Made by a program: the position numbers and the translations under genes | From: Niastella caeni | GTDB taxonomy: Bacteria > Bacteroidota > Bacteroidia > Chitinophagales > Chitinophagaceae | Assembly (NCBI RefSeq): GCF_004834005.1 | Contig: NZ_STFF01000001.1 | Span: 1,673,347 to 1,737,346, forward strand | Reading direction: 5' to 3' | DNA: 64,000 bases | Shown: piece after piece, positions 1 to 9,631 of the stretch | Numbering within the stretch: position 1 is the stretch's first letter | Layout: every line of letters starts with the position of its first letter | The notes under the pieces: model-generated | The model's database searches: none | What the model was told of the DNA's origin: nothing | What the model saw: only the letters and a program-made list of their open reading frames with translations

Positions 1-797
1 AGGTAGAAGCTGGTGCCGCCGTGACGATCGAACAGCAACAGGATGAAACCTGATAATAATACAGGGAAAGATAAGATACCTAATACCGCAGTAAAGAACA
101 GAGCCCAGATAGTCAATGGCAAACGGGTCATGCTCATGCCTTTGGTACGCAGGTTCAATACGGTAGATACATAGTTCAAACCACCGAGCAATGAAGACAC
201 TACGAACATGGCCATAGCCGTGATCCACAGGTCCATACCGGTTTTTGAACCAGGCGACGCGTCACCGAGGGCGCTCAAAGGCGGATAGGCTGTCCAACCA
301 CCGCTGAACGGACCGGTTTGAATAAACAGAGAAGATAACATTACGATGCTACCGCCAAAGAAGAACCAGTACGATAACATGTTCATCATGGGAGAAGCCA
401 TATCACGGGCGCCGCATTGCAGAGGAATGAGGAAGTTGGCGAATGTACCGCTCAAGCCGCCTGTTAACACGAAAAACACCAGAATGGTACCGTGCATGGT
501 TACCAGGGCATAATAATTCTCAGGGGTAATTTTACCGCCTTTAGCCCAGTTACCCAGGATGTCTTCCAGCCAGGGGAAAGTCTGGTCGGGGTAACCCAAC
601 TGCAAACGGAACAGCACCGACATCAAACCACCAATAATAGCCCATATCATACCAGTGATCAGGAATTGCTTGGCAATGATCTTATGATCCTGGCTGAATA
701 CATATTTTGTAATAAACGACTGGTGATGATGATGCGCGCCATGCTCATCGTGATGCACTTCATGCGTTGTTATTACTTCTGCGTGACCGTGACTCAT
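1..797 (-). CDS. coxA: Cytochrome c oxidase subunit I, C-terminus off the window
   Basis: Catalytic subunit of the aa3-type haem-copper oxidase, which reduces O2 with electrons from cytochrome c and pumps protons across the inner membrane. About 265 N-terminal residues are visible; the rest lies beyond base 1. The reading begins MSHGHAEV and has a His-rich cytoplasmic start (HHDEHGAHHHH), then transmembrane helices. The helix II stretch MHGTILVFFVLTGG carries the conserved low-spin haem a ligand His, and PLQCGARDMASP is a typical family loop. It lies 71 bp downstream of coxB and is the last visible gene of the actABCDEF-coxBA operon. The start at 797 is the first Met before the His-rich segment. 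Identity is certain; only completeness is unknown. Confidence 0.95.
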   Translation of the reverse strand, partial: MSHGHAEVITTHEVHHDEHGAHHHHQSFITKYVFSQDHKIIAKQFLITGMIWAIIGGLMSVLFRLQLGYPDQTFPWLEDILGNWAKGGKITPENYYALVTMHGTILVFFVLTGGLSGTFANFLIPLQCGARDMASPMMNMLSYWFFFGGSIVMLSSLFIQTGPFSGGWTAYPPLSALGDASPGSKTGMDLWITAMAMFVVSSLLGGLNYVSTVLNLRTKGMSMTRLPLTIWALFFTAVLGILSFPVLLSGFILLLFDRHGGTSFY

Positions 798-844
798 TGT
801 ATCTTTTTTTGTAAGTCGTAATTAATTCTGTTTTCAGAGCTTGC

Positions 845-860
845 CCCGACAATGGTCGGG
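845..860. repeat. CCCGAC/GTCGGG hairpin between coxB and coxA
   Basis: A 6-bp perfect stem (CCCGAC, loop AATG, GTCGGG) sits in the 71-bp coxB-coxA gap. It has no T-run, so it is unlikely to be a terminator. Similar CCCGA/TCGGG hairpins occur at 30366-30383 and 16240-16262, so this is probably a small dispersed palindrome, possibly affecting mRNA processing between the oxidase genes. Confidence 0.5.
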
Positions 861-868
861 AGTACCGG

Positions 869-2002
869 TTATCTTTTTGCTGCCAAAACCCCTTTAGGCA
901 CAATAGCACCCGCGTGGTCCTTTGCTGTTGTATCTGCATGCGCTGGTTGTGCAGCAGGTGCAGGAGCAGCAGTTACTGCCGGGGTGTAAGCAGGCTTTTG
1001 TGATGCCAGCCAGAATTTATATTCCTGCTCATCCACCACTTTAATAAGCCCCTTCATTGAATAGTGACCGTTTCCACACATCTGGTCGCAGGCAATTTCA
1101 TATTCAAAGTTGGGATTTCCGGTAATTTCCTTCATTTTCTTGGTAGTATACTTAGGCGTAAACCACATAGTAGTAGGCGTGCCGGGTACCGCATCCATCT
1201 TCATACGAAAATGGGGCAAACCTACGTCATGAATTACATCGCGTGAATTGATGATCAGCTTTACAGGCTTATCTACCACCAGGTACATGGCAGTGGTTTG
1301 AATGATATCATCATATCCGGTTGCGTCGGCTTTTAAACTCTGCACACCGTTGGGCGTGTCCATGGTAGAATCTTTCCATAACATACCCAGGAGGTTGCCT
1401 TCTGCTTCATCGATCATTCGGAAATATTTCTTTCCGAATGTATTGTCTTTACCCGGGTAGCGATAGATCCAACCAAACTGACGGCCGGTTATTTCTACCT
1501 GCATAGCATTGGAAGGCGCTTCACCGGTAATTTTAAACCAGTAATACAAACCAAAACCAACCAGCAAACACAAAGTAATTGCCGGAACGGTTGTCCACAA
1601 TACTTCCAGTTTGTTGTTATGGGGATAATAGAATGCCCTTCTTTTTTCGCTGTACTGGTATTTATATGCGAACCAGAACAACAAGATCTGTGTAAGTAAA
1701 AACACGATGCCGGTAATAAGCAGCGTAATCTTCAACATGGTGTCAATGTTCTCGCCATGGTCAGAAGCTGACGGATGGGGCATCAATGTTTTTGGATACA
1801 AAGCTTTATTACAGTACCACACCCCAATGAGGCCCAGTACCAGGAACACTACCATCAAGAATCCGTTGATCTTGTTATTTTGTTCGAAAGACTTTTTTTC
1901 TCCCTTTAAAACGGATACATACTCACTCGCCTTGGCTATCTGAAATGTTATCAGAAACCCAAGCGCCAGGATAGCTAACAAAAATAATCCGGTAGTTGTC
2001 AT
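869..2002 (-). CDS. coxB: Cytochrome c oxidase subunit II
   Basis: CuA-bearing subunit (377 aa) that takes electrons from cytochrome c or directly from alternative complex III and passes them to subunit I. The CuA ligand set is visible: the first His in DVIHDVGLPHF and the cluster CDQMCGNGHYSMKG (two Cys, His, Met). The N-terminal half appears to hold four hydrophobic segments (about residues 4-24, 45-66, 88-112 and 132-156) where the classical subunit has two. The C-terminus is an Ala/Pro-rich tail. There is no CxxCH, so it is not a fused caa3-type subunit. It follows actF by 74 bp and precedes coxA, placing it in the respiratory operon. Confidence 0.95.
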   Translation of the reverse strand: MTTTGLFLLAILALGFLITFQIAKASEYVSVLKGEKKSFEQNNKINGFLMVVFLVLGLIGVWYCNKALYPKTLMPHPSASDHGENIDTMLKITLLITGIVFLLTQILLFWFAYKYQYSEKRRAFYYPHNNKLEVLWTTVPAITLCLLVGFGLYYWFKITGEAPSNAMQVEITGRQFGWIYRYPGKDNTFGKKYFRMIDEAEGNLLGMLWKDSTMDTPNGVQSLKADATGYDDIIQTTAMYLVVDKPVKLIINSRDVIHDVGLPHFRMKMDAVPGTPTTMWFTPKYTTKKMKEITGNPNFEYEIACDQMCGNGHYSMKGLIKVVDEQEYKFWLASQKPAYTPAVTAAPAPAAQPAHADTTAKDHAGAIVPKGVLAAKR

Positions 2003-2076
2003 GATCTTTCAATAATTTTTATACTATCGAAACTAAGTTCGTTGATTTATTAAGTATCACACCCCTGTTGATCACA

Positions 2077-3306
2077 TTAGGTATGATGGATAATACTCTC
2101 TTTAATGAACGGATGGTTTTTAGCAATCAAAGGTGCTTTTGTTAAAGCATTACCAACCGAATACATGATCAATCCCACGAAACCGGCAGCCACACCAAAA
2201 TCAAACAGGTTCAGGGTAACGTGATCTGGGAACAAGCTGGCAAAGATCATTTGGTAGAAATCCAACCAGTGACCAAAAATGATCAGGATCGCCATAAATG
2301 TAACCGTGGTATAGTTTCTCTTTGAACCCCGGCGCATTAATATTAATAACGGAGCCAGGAAGTTGATGCAGAACATGAACCAGAACAAGCCGGTATATGC
2401 ACCGCTATGGTTTTTGCTGGTAACGCGCGATTTGAAGTAAACAGTTTCTTCAGGAATGTTCGCATACCAGATAAGCATGTATTGTGAAAACCACAGGTAT
2501 GTCCAGAAGATAGAGAATGCAAACATGAACTTACCCAGGTCATGAATGTGCTCTTCATTGGTATATTCCAGGTAACCCTGATTCTTCATATATACAACGA
2601 AGATGGTGATCAATGCCATACCGCTCACAAATGTACTGGCGAATGTATACCAGCTATACATGGTAGAATACCAGTGTGCATCGATACTCATTAACCACAA
2701 CCAGGGAACGGTTGACATTACTGTTAAGGCAAACCATACGATGAAAATGGAAGCCCAAACGGTATTTTTAAAGATGTATTTACGGCCTGATTCAGCATCA
2801 GGTAACGGATTATTATCCAGCTCACGTGATAACTGGCGCATTTTATAACCCAGTACAATCCACAAGCCGATGGCGAGGATGGTCCAGATAATATAAAAGC
2901 CGATGTTCAAAAAGGCTGATTTGCCTTCCAGGATCTTATCACCGTGGGGGTGCAGCCAGTGGAAGATATGGGGGTCAATTACCACCAGTGCTATTAATAC
3001 AATTAACGTTATAATGCCTAAAGGAATAACAGCAACTGAAATGGCTTCAGGAATACGGCGAAAAGCCATTTGCCAGCCGCCAAAGGCCAGGGTAGTGGCA
3101 CAAATGAAAAACATGGCGGCATTTACTACCAGCAAAAAGAAAACACTGTTTTGCAACAGGCTGGCCCAAAATCTTGCACCGTGGTGATGCTCATCGGTTC
3201 CATATAAGAAAAAACCGATGATAACAGATAAAATGCCGACTCCCATCAATGCCATTGACCAGGTTCTGTACCGTGCGGGGATGGCGAAAAATTCTTTAAT
3301 AGCCAT
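2077..3306 (-). CDS. actF: Alternative complex III subunit ActF (integral membrane)
   Basis: Membrane subunit (409 aa) of the quinol:cytochrome c oxidoreductase alternative complex III. The protein is almost entirely hydrophobic, with about ten predicted helices, and resembles a shortened NrfD/ActC paralogue. HWYSTMYSWYTFASTFVSG and FAFSIFWTYLWFSQYMLIWY are characteristic family segments. It lies 34 bp downstream of actE and 74 bp upstream of coxB. In known complexes ActC and ActF are the two large membrane subunits flanking the quinol site and the putative proton path. The assignment follows from family resemblance plus conserved gene order. Confidence 0.9.
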   Translation of the reverse strand: MAIKEFFAIPARYRTWSMALMGVGILSVIIGFFLYGTDEHHHGARFWASLLQNSVFFLLVVNAAMFFICATTLAFGGWQMAFRRIPEAISVAVIPLGIITLIVLIALVVIDPHIFHWLHPHGDKILEGKSAFLNIGFYIIWTILAIGLWIVLGYKMRQLSRELDNNPLPDAESGRKYIFKNTVWASIFIVWFALTVMSTVPWLWLMSIDAHWYSTMYSWYTFASTFVSGMALITIFVVYMKNQGYLEYTNEEHIHDLGKFMFAFSIFWTYLWFSQYMLIWYANIPEETVYFKSRVTSKNHSGAYTGLFWFMFCINFLAPLLILMRRGSKRNYTTVTFMAILIIFGHWLDFYQMIFASLFPDHVTLNLFDFGVAAGFVGLIMYSVGNALTKAPLIAKNHPFIKESIIHHT

Positions 3307-3340
3307 TATCAGTAATTTATATGTTCTGTGTTCTAGTCAG

Positions 3341-4033
3341 TTAATGTTTAGCGGTTGTATCTGCACTTTTTGTAGCGCCTGCAGCGGTATTAACTGCTGC
3401 CGGCTTTGCTGCTGCTGTATCAGCAGTAGCCGCTGCTGCTGGCTGCTTGCCACCACCCTGTTTTGATTTCACATAGTGAATGATCATCCAGCGTTGGGTA
3501 GAGCTCAACTGTGAAGCATAGCTTCCCATTTGACCCCTACCATAAGTTACAGAATAAAACATCTGTCCTTCAGGCATGGCTTCATATTTGGCCTGGCCTA
3601 CCAGTTTAGCTGGCGCAGCCGTGAACGGGCCTTCGCCACCTTTGTATAATGGACCATTGCCATCGAGCGCCGCACCATGGCAGATACCGCAATTTATAAG
3701 GTATAAACGTTCTGCTTCTTTCATTTGTACCGCATTCAATGCAGGTAACGGATTGGTTACATGCACAGACTGCGCGTAATTAGTTGTATCACCGGGTTTA
3801 TCCATAACCAGGTGAAAAGGCAATAATTCGCCTCTTTTAACAGTACCGGCTACCGGCATGCGGTTATAATGAATACCCTGCTTTTCGAGCGTATCAATGG
3901 GCGCATAAGTTTCATATGCTCTGCTATAATTCATATCAGGCATATACACGCGGCCCGGACTTCTACGTACGTCACTGCAACTCCAAACTATCACAGCCAT
4001 CACTAAAACAGAAATAATTGATAATTTTTTCAT
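3341..4033 (-). CDS. actE: Alternative complex III subunit ActE, mono-haem cytochrome c lipoprotein
   Basis: Periplasmic electron-transfer subunit (230 aa). The N-terminus MKKLSIISVLVMAVIVWSCSD is a lipoprotein signal with the lipidated Cys at about residue 19. A single haem-binding motif CGICH lies near residue 114, followed by a Met-rich region (MPEGQMFYSVTYGRGQMGSY) that could supply the axial Met. The last about 40 residues are low-complexity Ala/Thr/Lys and probably disordered. It is 17 bp downstream of actD. In the complex ActE carries the terminal c-type haem that can hand electrons to a soluble cytochrome or to the oxidase encoded next in the operon. Confidence 0.93.
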   Translation of the reverse strand: MKKLSIISVLVMAVIVWSCSDVRRSPGRVYMPDMNYSRAYETYAPIDTLEKQGIHYNRMPVAGTVKRGELLPFHLVMDKPGDTTNYAQSVHVTNPLPALNAVQMKEAERLYLINCGICHGAALDGNGPLYKGGEGPFTAAPAKLVGQAKYEAMPEGQMFYSVTYGRGQMGSYASQLSSTQRWMIIHYVKSKQGGGKQPAAAATADTAAAKPAAVNTAAGATKSADTTAKH

Positions 4034-4050
4034 CTTTAAGTATTCAGATA

Positions 4051-4644
4051 TTATGCAGAAACAGTTTCGCTTTGACCTTCAAACAATTTTTGATCTTTAT
4101 CATATGTACCTAACCACCAGCCGGTTTCAGCATTTTGCACATTAACTTCTTTGGCGCCAATGCTAGTCAGGAACGAACTTACTTCGCTTTCGTTTGTCTT
4201 AGGAGTGCACTCGATAACCATTACAAACAGGTCGTCGGTTGCACGCAGGTGAAAGTGGTGCTTTTTTACAAAAGGCGCTAACTGGCACAGGTAGCAGAAA
4301 GTTATAACCATGCCTACGCATGCGCACAATACGGTAAATTCAAATGTAATAGGTATCCAGGCGGGTAACGCAAAATGCGGTTTACCACCAACGTTTAAAG
4401 GGAAGTCTTTGGTAAATACCCATGTCATGAACGATAACATGGAAGTGGTACCAAAAATGGCGTAAAGAAATCCGGCCGTATGAATGCTGGTATCCCGTAA
4501 GCCCATTGCTTTGTCTAAACCGTGAATGGGGAATGGGGTATACACATCATGCAGTTTATAACCTGATTTGCGTACTTTTTTAACGGCATCAAACAACGGC
4601 CCCTCATCATCAAAACAACCGACAACAAATTTTTTAACAGCCAT
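4051..4644 (-). CDS. actD: Alternative complex III subunit ActD (DUF3341)
   Basis: Small membrane subunit (197 aa). It begins with a soluble domain (about 1-60, including KSGYKLHDVYTPFPIHG, typical of DUF3341), then two transmembrane helices (about 57-78 and 93-117) and a C-terminal soluble tail. No cofactor-binding motif is seen, in line with its structural role in known complexes. It sits between actC (72 bp upstream) and actE (17 bp downstream). Confidence 0.92.
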   Translation of the reverse strand: MAVKKFVVGCFDDEGPLFDAVKKVRKSGYKLHDVYTPFPIHGLDKAMGLRDTSIHTAGFLYAIFGTTSMLSFMTWVFTKDFPLNVGGKPHFALPAWIPITFEFTVLCACVGMVITFCYLCQLAPFVKKHHFHLRATDDLFVMVIECTPKTNESEVSSFLTSIGAKEVNVQNAETGWWLGTYDKDQKLFEGQSETVSA

Positions 4645-4716
4645 ATAAAGATTTTGATATTTCTTATTTCGGGATTTCTGTTTTTCTATTCTCTATCTTT
4701 TGCTTCCGGGCTTCAA

Positions 4717-6168
4717 TTAATGATGATCGCCGTGCGTTTCATTATATAAATGATCCGGAGTTTCCTTTTCAATATGGTACATGTTCTTCTTGTAGTTTTC
4801 ACCTGATCTCTTCAGGATGTGCTTGATCTCCGCCACCGCAATTACGGGGAAGAATTTAGAGAACAGGAAATAGCAGGTGAAGAACAAACCGAACGTACCC
4901 AAGTAAAACCCAATTTCCCAAATGGTTGGCCGGTAGTAAGTACTCCAGCTACTGGGCAGGTAGTCGCGGTAGATAGAAGTAACAATGATCACAAAACGCT
5001 CGAACCACATACCGATGTTTACGATCACCGACATAAAGAAGGTTACAACCAGGTTACGGCGCAGTTTGCGGAACCAGAAGATCTGCGGTGAGATCACGTT
5101 ACAACCCATCATCAGCCAGTAGCTCCAGCCATACGGGCTGAACAGGTTCAACCTGTTTTGAGCGAAGGCCCAGCCTTCATTCGGGTTCTGGCCATACCAT
5201 GATATAAACAACTCGGTTAAGTAGGCAACCCCTACAATAGAACCGGTCAATACAATTACTTTGTTCATTACCTCAATGTGCTCGATGGTAATATATTCTT
5301 CCAGGTTCAACACTTTACGGCTGATCAACAGCAGCGTTTGCACCATCGCAAAACCTGAGAAGATGGCGCCCGCAACGAAGTAAGGCGGGAAGATGGTCGT
5401 ATGCCAGCCAGGCACAACTGAGGTAGCGAAGTCGAACGATACCACCGTGTGTACCGACAATACCAGCGGCGTACTCATACCGGCCAGTACCAGCGATAAG
5501 CTTTCATGGCGTTGCCAGTGTTTGGTAGAACCGGTCCAGCCGAACGACAGCAGACCATACATATATTTACGCCATTTCAAACGGGCGCGGTCACGTACGG
5601 TAGCGAGGTCGGGAATAAGACCAGAATACCAGAATAATAATGATACGGTGAAGTATGTAGAGATCGCGAATACGTCCCACAACAGCGGTGAGTTAAAGTT
5701 TACCCATAACGGACCGCGGGTATTAGCATAAGGCAGTACGAAGAAGGCCATCCACACGCGGCCCATGTGCCAGATCGGGAACTGACCGGCGCACATTACC
5801 GCAAAGATGGTCATCGCTTCCGCGGCGCGGTTCACACCCGTTCTCCAACCCTGGCGGAACAGCAACAGGATCGCAGAGATCAGTGTACCGGCGTGACCGA
5901 TACCCACCCACCATACGAAGTTGGTGATGTCCCAGCCCCAGCCTATCGTTTTGTTCAGGTTCCACTGCCCTACCCCGTAGGTTACCTCACGGTAAATTGA
6001 ATACACACCAAACAGTAACAGTGCAACTGAGATCAGAAAACCGATCCACCAAAGACGGGATGGGTTTGCTTCAATAGGACGCACAATATCTTCCGTAACC
6101 TGGTGATAAGTTTTATCATTTTCTACCAGCGGAGGTCTTACTTGCGATTCGTATCTTAATAATGCCAT
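4717..6168 (-). CDS. actC: Alternative complex III subunit ActC (NrfD-like)
   Basis: NrfD/PsrC-family membrane subunit (483 aa) expected to hold the menaquinol-oxidising site. It shows about ten hydrophobic helices. The segments WWVGIGHAGTLISAILLLF and WFERFVIIVTSI are hallmarks of ActC/NrfD proteins, the His lying near the quinol pocket. The tail (HIEKETPDHLYNETHGDHH) is hydrophilic. It follows actB by 135 bp, the widest gap between act genes apart from actA-actB, and that gap contains word-like repeats. Confidence 0.95.
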   Translation of the reverse strand: MALLRYESQVRPPLVENDKTYHQVTEDIVRPIEANPSRLWWIGFLISVALLLFGVYSIYREVTYGVGQWNLNKTIGWGWDITNFVWWVGIGHAGTLISAILLLFRQGWRTGVNRAAEAMTIFAVMCAGQFPIWHMGRVWMAFFVLPYANTRGPLWVNFNSPLLWDVFAISTYFTVSLLFWYSGLIPDLATVRDRARLKWRKYMYGLLSFGWTGSTKHWQRHESLSLVLAGMSTPLVLSVHTVVSFDFATSVVPGWHTTIFPPYFVAGAIFSGFAMVQTLLLISRKVLNLEEYITIEHIEVMNKVIVLTGSIVGVAYLTELFISWYGQNPNEGWAFAQNRLNLFSPYGWSYWLMMGCNVISPQIFWFRKLRRNLVVTFFMSVIVNIGMWFERFVIIVTSIYRDYLPSSWSTYYRPTIWEIGFYLGTFGLFFTCYFLFSKFFPVIAVAEIKHILKRSGENYKKNMYHIEKETPDHLYNETHGDHH

Positions 6169-6224
6169 GTTATATGCTTTTAGCTATTTCCCCGCCCCCT
6201 GGCGGAAAATGTTAGCCGAAAAAT

Positions 6225-6303
6225 GTTTATGGTGAGTGGTGATGGTCAATGGTGAATTGCTCCCTTTGATTATCACCTTTAAACTCTATATCAACTTGTC
6301 AAC
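6225..6303. repeat. Word-like imperfect repeats in the actB-actC gap
   Basis: The gap carries near-repeats of TGGTGA/ATGGTGA (GTGAGTGGTGATGG, then CAATGGTGAATTG) and of TCAACTT (TATCAACTTGTCAACTTA). The same style of short-word DNA occurs in several other gaps of this window. It contains no ORF and no clear terminator, so transcription of the operon probably continues through it. Confidence 0.55.
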
Positions 6304-9300
6304 TTATCCCTTATGCTCAGCACCATGCTCAGAAGCAGCTACATGCTCTTCAGAGCCTGTGAGCACACCATGATTGCTGATCTCGGCGGTATTTCTCACT
6401 TTAGCCAGGTAGTTCACATTAGGCAAAGTGTGAATGTCTTCCAGCGCGAAATAGATACGGTTGTCATTTTCTTGCCGTGTTTTCGAAATGGCGCTTTGCG
6501 AGTTGTTGGCGTTACCAAACACAATAGCGTCGGCAGAGCAGGCTTGTTGACAAGCGGTTTGGAAATCGCTATCCTGCAACGGACGGTTTTGTTTTTTGGC
6601 TTCCAGCTTACCGGCCTGCGCTCTTTGTACGCAGAAAGAACATTTTTCCATTACACCGCGGCTACGAACGGTAACATCAGGGTTCAGCACCATACGGGTA
6701 AGGTCGTCGTTCATCATCAGTACTACATCGTCCAGCTTACCTTCATCAACCAGCGGTTGTTGGTTGTTGGCGAAGCTGTCTGCACCGGTATAATCGGCCC
6801 AGTTAAAACGACGTACTTTATAAGGACAGTTATTTGCGCAATAACGGGTTCCGATACAACGGTTATAAGCCATCATGTTAAGGCCTTCGCTGCTGTGGTG
6901 CGTTGCTGCCACCGGACATACGTTTTCGCATGGCGCGTTGTCGCAGTGCTGGCACAGCATAGGCTGGAACACGGTTTGAATGCTTTCCGCATCATTGGGG
7001 TTACCACTGAAATAGCGGTCGATACGCAACCAGTGCATATCGTGGTAACGCATTACTTCGTGTTTACCAACGATAGGAACGTTGTTTTCGATGTGACAGG
7101 CTACCACGCAGGCGCCGCAACCGAAGCAACTGTTCAGGTCGATGCTCATACCCCATTTAATGCCCGGACGGTCATAAACGGGATAGATGGTACCATCTTT
7201 TTCAAACTTCTCAATACCGCCATAGTTCTTCAACTCAGCCTTTCTTTCATTGCGAATAATGGCGGGCTCTTTCTTATATTCTTCGTGGGTAACTTCACGG
7301 ATAACACCATGACGGCCTTCGTAGCTGTTGTGTGTTTGTCCCTGAGCTATTTTGTAAGTAAGATCGGTTTTGGCAATTTCAGCCTGTCCGTTCCATTCAA
7401 AGGTAGAACCATTGAAGCTCAGTAACGGATAGGCATTTTTACCTAAAGAACCACCATCAGCAGCATGCACCGCACGGCCAACATTTTTATCGCGACCATA
7501 ACCAACAGCTATGGCGATGGTGTTTTCGTGTGTACCTGGTATAATTATAATTGGTAGTTCAACTTCTTTACCGCGAACTTTTACCTTGATAACCGGCTTT
7601 TCTACTTCAACCTCATACTTGTCGGCAGATCTTCTGTCGCTCAGATCGATCTCGAACATTTTTTTGGCCAGTACAGGCGAAATAACAGCGTAGTTATCCC
7701 ATGATACGCGGGTGATAGGATCGGGCAATTCGAGCAACCAGGGGTTGTTTGCCTGTTTTCCATCGCCTACCCCCACTTTCTGATAAACTATTACTTCATA
7801 CTCGCTGTTTTTCTTCATGGCATTGGCAGCGGAGATAGCCTGTGCCACGGGAGCGGCGTTGAAAGCAGCGCCTGCATCAGCAGCAGGGGTTGTTTCAATT
7901 ACACCATCCTGTAATGCTTTATCAAAAGTTGCCTGGCTGCCTAATTTGGCGATCCAGTAATTTTTAAGGTAAACATCCCAGCGGGTGGTATTGCCAGTCC
8001 ATTTTAATAAAGACTGTTCAAAAGGTCTTGATTCAAACAACGGGTTGATCGTTGGTTGGATCAGGCTCACATAACCGGCTTTAGGTTCTGCATCACCCCA
8101 GCTTTCGAGGAAGTGAGGAGCAGGTAAAACATATTTACACAATTGCGTTGTTTCGTCTTTTCTGTCGTTGAAAGAAACAGACAGTTTAACCGAATTCAAC
8201 CCTTTTTTGAAACGTTCTGCGTCGTAGTATTCGTAAACAGGGTTGGCGCCATATACGAGCAGGGCTCCTACGCGGCCGGCTTCCATATCCTGAACCAATG
8301 CTACCATTTCGCTATCAACGCCCTGGTGCATCAGGATGGGGGCATTCCAGTTGATAGTTGATCCGTAAGCGCCGATAGCTTCGTTGATGGCGTTTACAAG
8401 GATCTGTACCTGTGTATTGTTGCTGCCGCTAACAACCAGTGCTTTGCCTCTGTTGGCAACCAGGTCCTTAGCCGCTTTTTTAACTCCTTCTTTTAATTTA
8501 CCGGAAATGCCGGTTGGCTCCTGGCCGTTAACAGCAGTCAATAATGCTGCTGCTATGATACCGGCTTCTGAAGGACGGTGGGTAAAACGCTCATCCGCAG
8601 CAGCACCAGTTGTGCTCATCATGCTTTCGAACTGGTAGTGCTTGCTCATGTCGAGTTTCTTCTCAGTTACCTTACGGTTCTTGCTGTAGCCATGCTGAAA
8701 TTCAACCGGGCTCAACCAGGTACACAGGAAGTCGGCGCCAAGGCTCACTATAGTTTGTGCATTATCGAAGTTGTAAGAGGGAATAGCGCGTTTTCCGAAA
8801 GTAGCTTCATTTGCCAGCAGCATACCGCCGTACGACACAGCGTCGAACGTAACATGTTTACCGTTGGGGTATTTGGCTAAAAATTCTGCGATAACCTGTT
8901 TGGTAGAAGGCGAAGTAATGGTAGAGGTAAGTAATACCAACTGACCATTGCCCAGGCCATTTAATGCGCTGATGATCTCGCGATCGATTGCCTCGTAATT
9001 GGTAGCCGTGTTCTTAGCTATAGGGTGACGTAAACGGGCCGTATCATACAAATCCAGCACCGACGCCTGCATACGGGCAGAAGAACCGCCCTTACTGAAA
9101 GAAGACAGGGTATTGCCTTCTAATTTTATCGGACGTCCATCGCGCACTTTTGCTACAACTGGTATTGCTTCGCCGCCACTTACATAAGTAGTAGCATAAT
9201 AATCAGCAACACCCGGCACCATATCCTGAGGCTTGTTCACATACGGGATCGCCTTTCTAACTTTAGTTTCGCAACTGGCTGCGGCTATTGCAGCCGCTGT

Positions 9301-9474
9301 ACTAAAACCAAGATATTTCAAAAAGTCTCTACGGGAGGCTGGACTGGTAGACAATCCTTTTTTATCTGCGGTCTCAAACGGTAATTCTTCTTTGAATTCG
9401 TTCGAAATCGACTTTTCATAGGCCTCACTGTTGTTGAGCTCTCCGAAACTCTGCCAGTACTTTTTTTTAGCCAT
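6304..9474 (-). CDS. actB: Alternative complex III subunit ActB, molybdopterin-like plus iron-sulfur protein
   Basis: Large peripheral subunit (1056 aa). An internal twin-arginine signal (SRRDFLKYLGFSTAAAIAAA) near residues 47-66 is followed by a Cys (AASCET), indicating Tat export and probable lipid anchoring. The N-terminal two thirds is a molybdopterin-oxidoreductase-like fold, which in this family has lost the cofactor. The C-terminal third is a ferredoxin domain with the Cys groups CFGCGACVVAC, CQHCDNAPCENVC, CIGTRYCANNCPYK and CSFC plus CQQAC, expected to bind three [4Fe-4S] and one [3Fe-4S] cluster. It accepts electrons from menaquinol and wires them to the haems of ActA/ActE. It lies 157 bp downstream of actA. 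Confidence 0.96.
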   Translation of the reverse strand: MAKKKYWQSFGELNNSEAYEKSISNEFKEELPFETADKKGLSTSPASRRDFLKYLGFSTAAAIAAASCETKVRKAIPYVNKPQDMVPGVADYYATTYVSGGEAIPVVAKVRDGRPIKLEGNTLSSFSKGGSSARMQASVLDLYDTARLRHPIAKNTATNYEAIDREIISALNGLGNGQLVLLTSTITSPSTKQVIAEFLAKYPNGKHVTFDAVSYGGMLLANEATFGKRAIPSYNFDNAQTIVSLGADFLCTWLSPVEFQHGYSKNRKVTEKKLDMSKHYQFESMMSTTGAAADERFTHRPSEAGIIAAALLTAVNGQEPTGISGKLKEGVKKAAKDLVANRGKALVVSGSNNTQVQILVNAINEAIGAYGSTINWNAPILMHQGVDSEMVALVQDMEAGRVGALLVYGANPVYEYYDAERFKKGLNSVKLSVSFNDRKDETTQLCKYVLPAPHFLESWGDAEPKAGYVSLIQPTINPLFESRPFEQSLLKWTGNTTRWDVYLKNYWIAKLGSQATFDKALQDGVIETTPAADAGAAFNAAPVAQAISAANAMKKNSEYEVIVYQKVGVGDGKQANNPWLLELPDPITRVSWDNYAVISPVLAKKMFEIDLSDRRSADKYEVEVEKPVIKVKVRGKEVELPIIIIPGTHENTIAIAVGYGRDKNVGRAVHAADGGSLGKNAYPLLSFNGSTFEWNGQAEIAKTDLTYKIAQGQTHNSYEGRHGVIREVTHEEYKKEPAIIRNERKAELKNYGGIEKFEKDGTIYPVYDRPGIKWGMSIDLNSCFGCGACVVACHIENNVPIVGKHEVMRYHDMHWLRIDRYFSGNPNDAESIQTVFQPMLCQHCDNAPCENVCPVAATHHSSEGLNMMAYNRCIGTRYCANNCPYKVRRFNWADYTGADSFANNQQPLVDEGKLDDVVLMMNDDLTRMVLNPDVTVRSRGVMEKCSFCVQRAQAGKLEAKKQNRPLQDSDFQTACQQACSADAIVFGNANNSQSAISKTRQENDNRIYFALEDIHTLPNVNYLAKVRNTAEISNHGVLTGSEEHVAASEHGAEHKG

Positions 9475-9481
9475 TTATCTA

Positions 9482-9620
9482 TGAATTTGAAAATTTGAGA
9501 ATTTGAGAATTTGAGAATTGGGTCGTTATAATTTAAGACTGCATTATCAAATTCAGCTTGTTACTTTTTGTTTTGAAAATCTGAAAATCGGGGTTCCTCA
9601 TTTTCAAATTTTCATCCCGA
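9482..9620. repeat. Short tandem and inverted AATTTGAGA/GAAAATTTGAAAAT repeats
   Basis: After the actB start the sequence has successive near-copies of AATTTGAGA (about 9484-9518). Further on, GAAAATCTGAAAAT and ATTTTCAAATTTTC form an imperfect stem with one mismatch and a loop of about 11 nt (about 9576-9612). Such AATTTGAAAAT-type words belong to the word-like intergenic DNA found elsewhere here. Lying between actA and actB of one operon, the hairpin could set differential message stability. Confidence 0.6.
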
Positions 9621-9631
9621 AGCGCATTATA

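Noticed and set aside
6313..7425. A 370-aa plus-strand ORF
   Set aside because: It is antisense to the conserved iron-sulfur part of actB and matches no family; it is a shadow of codon bias.
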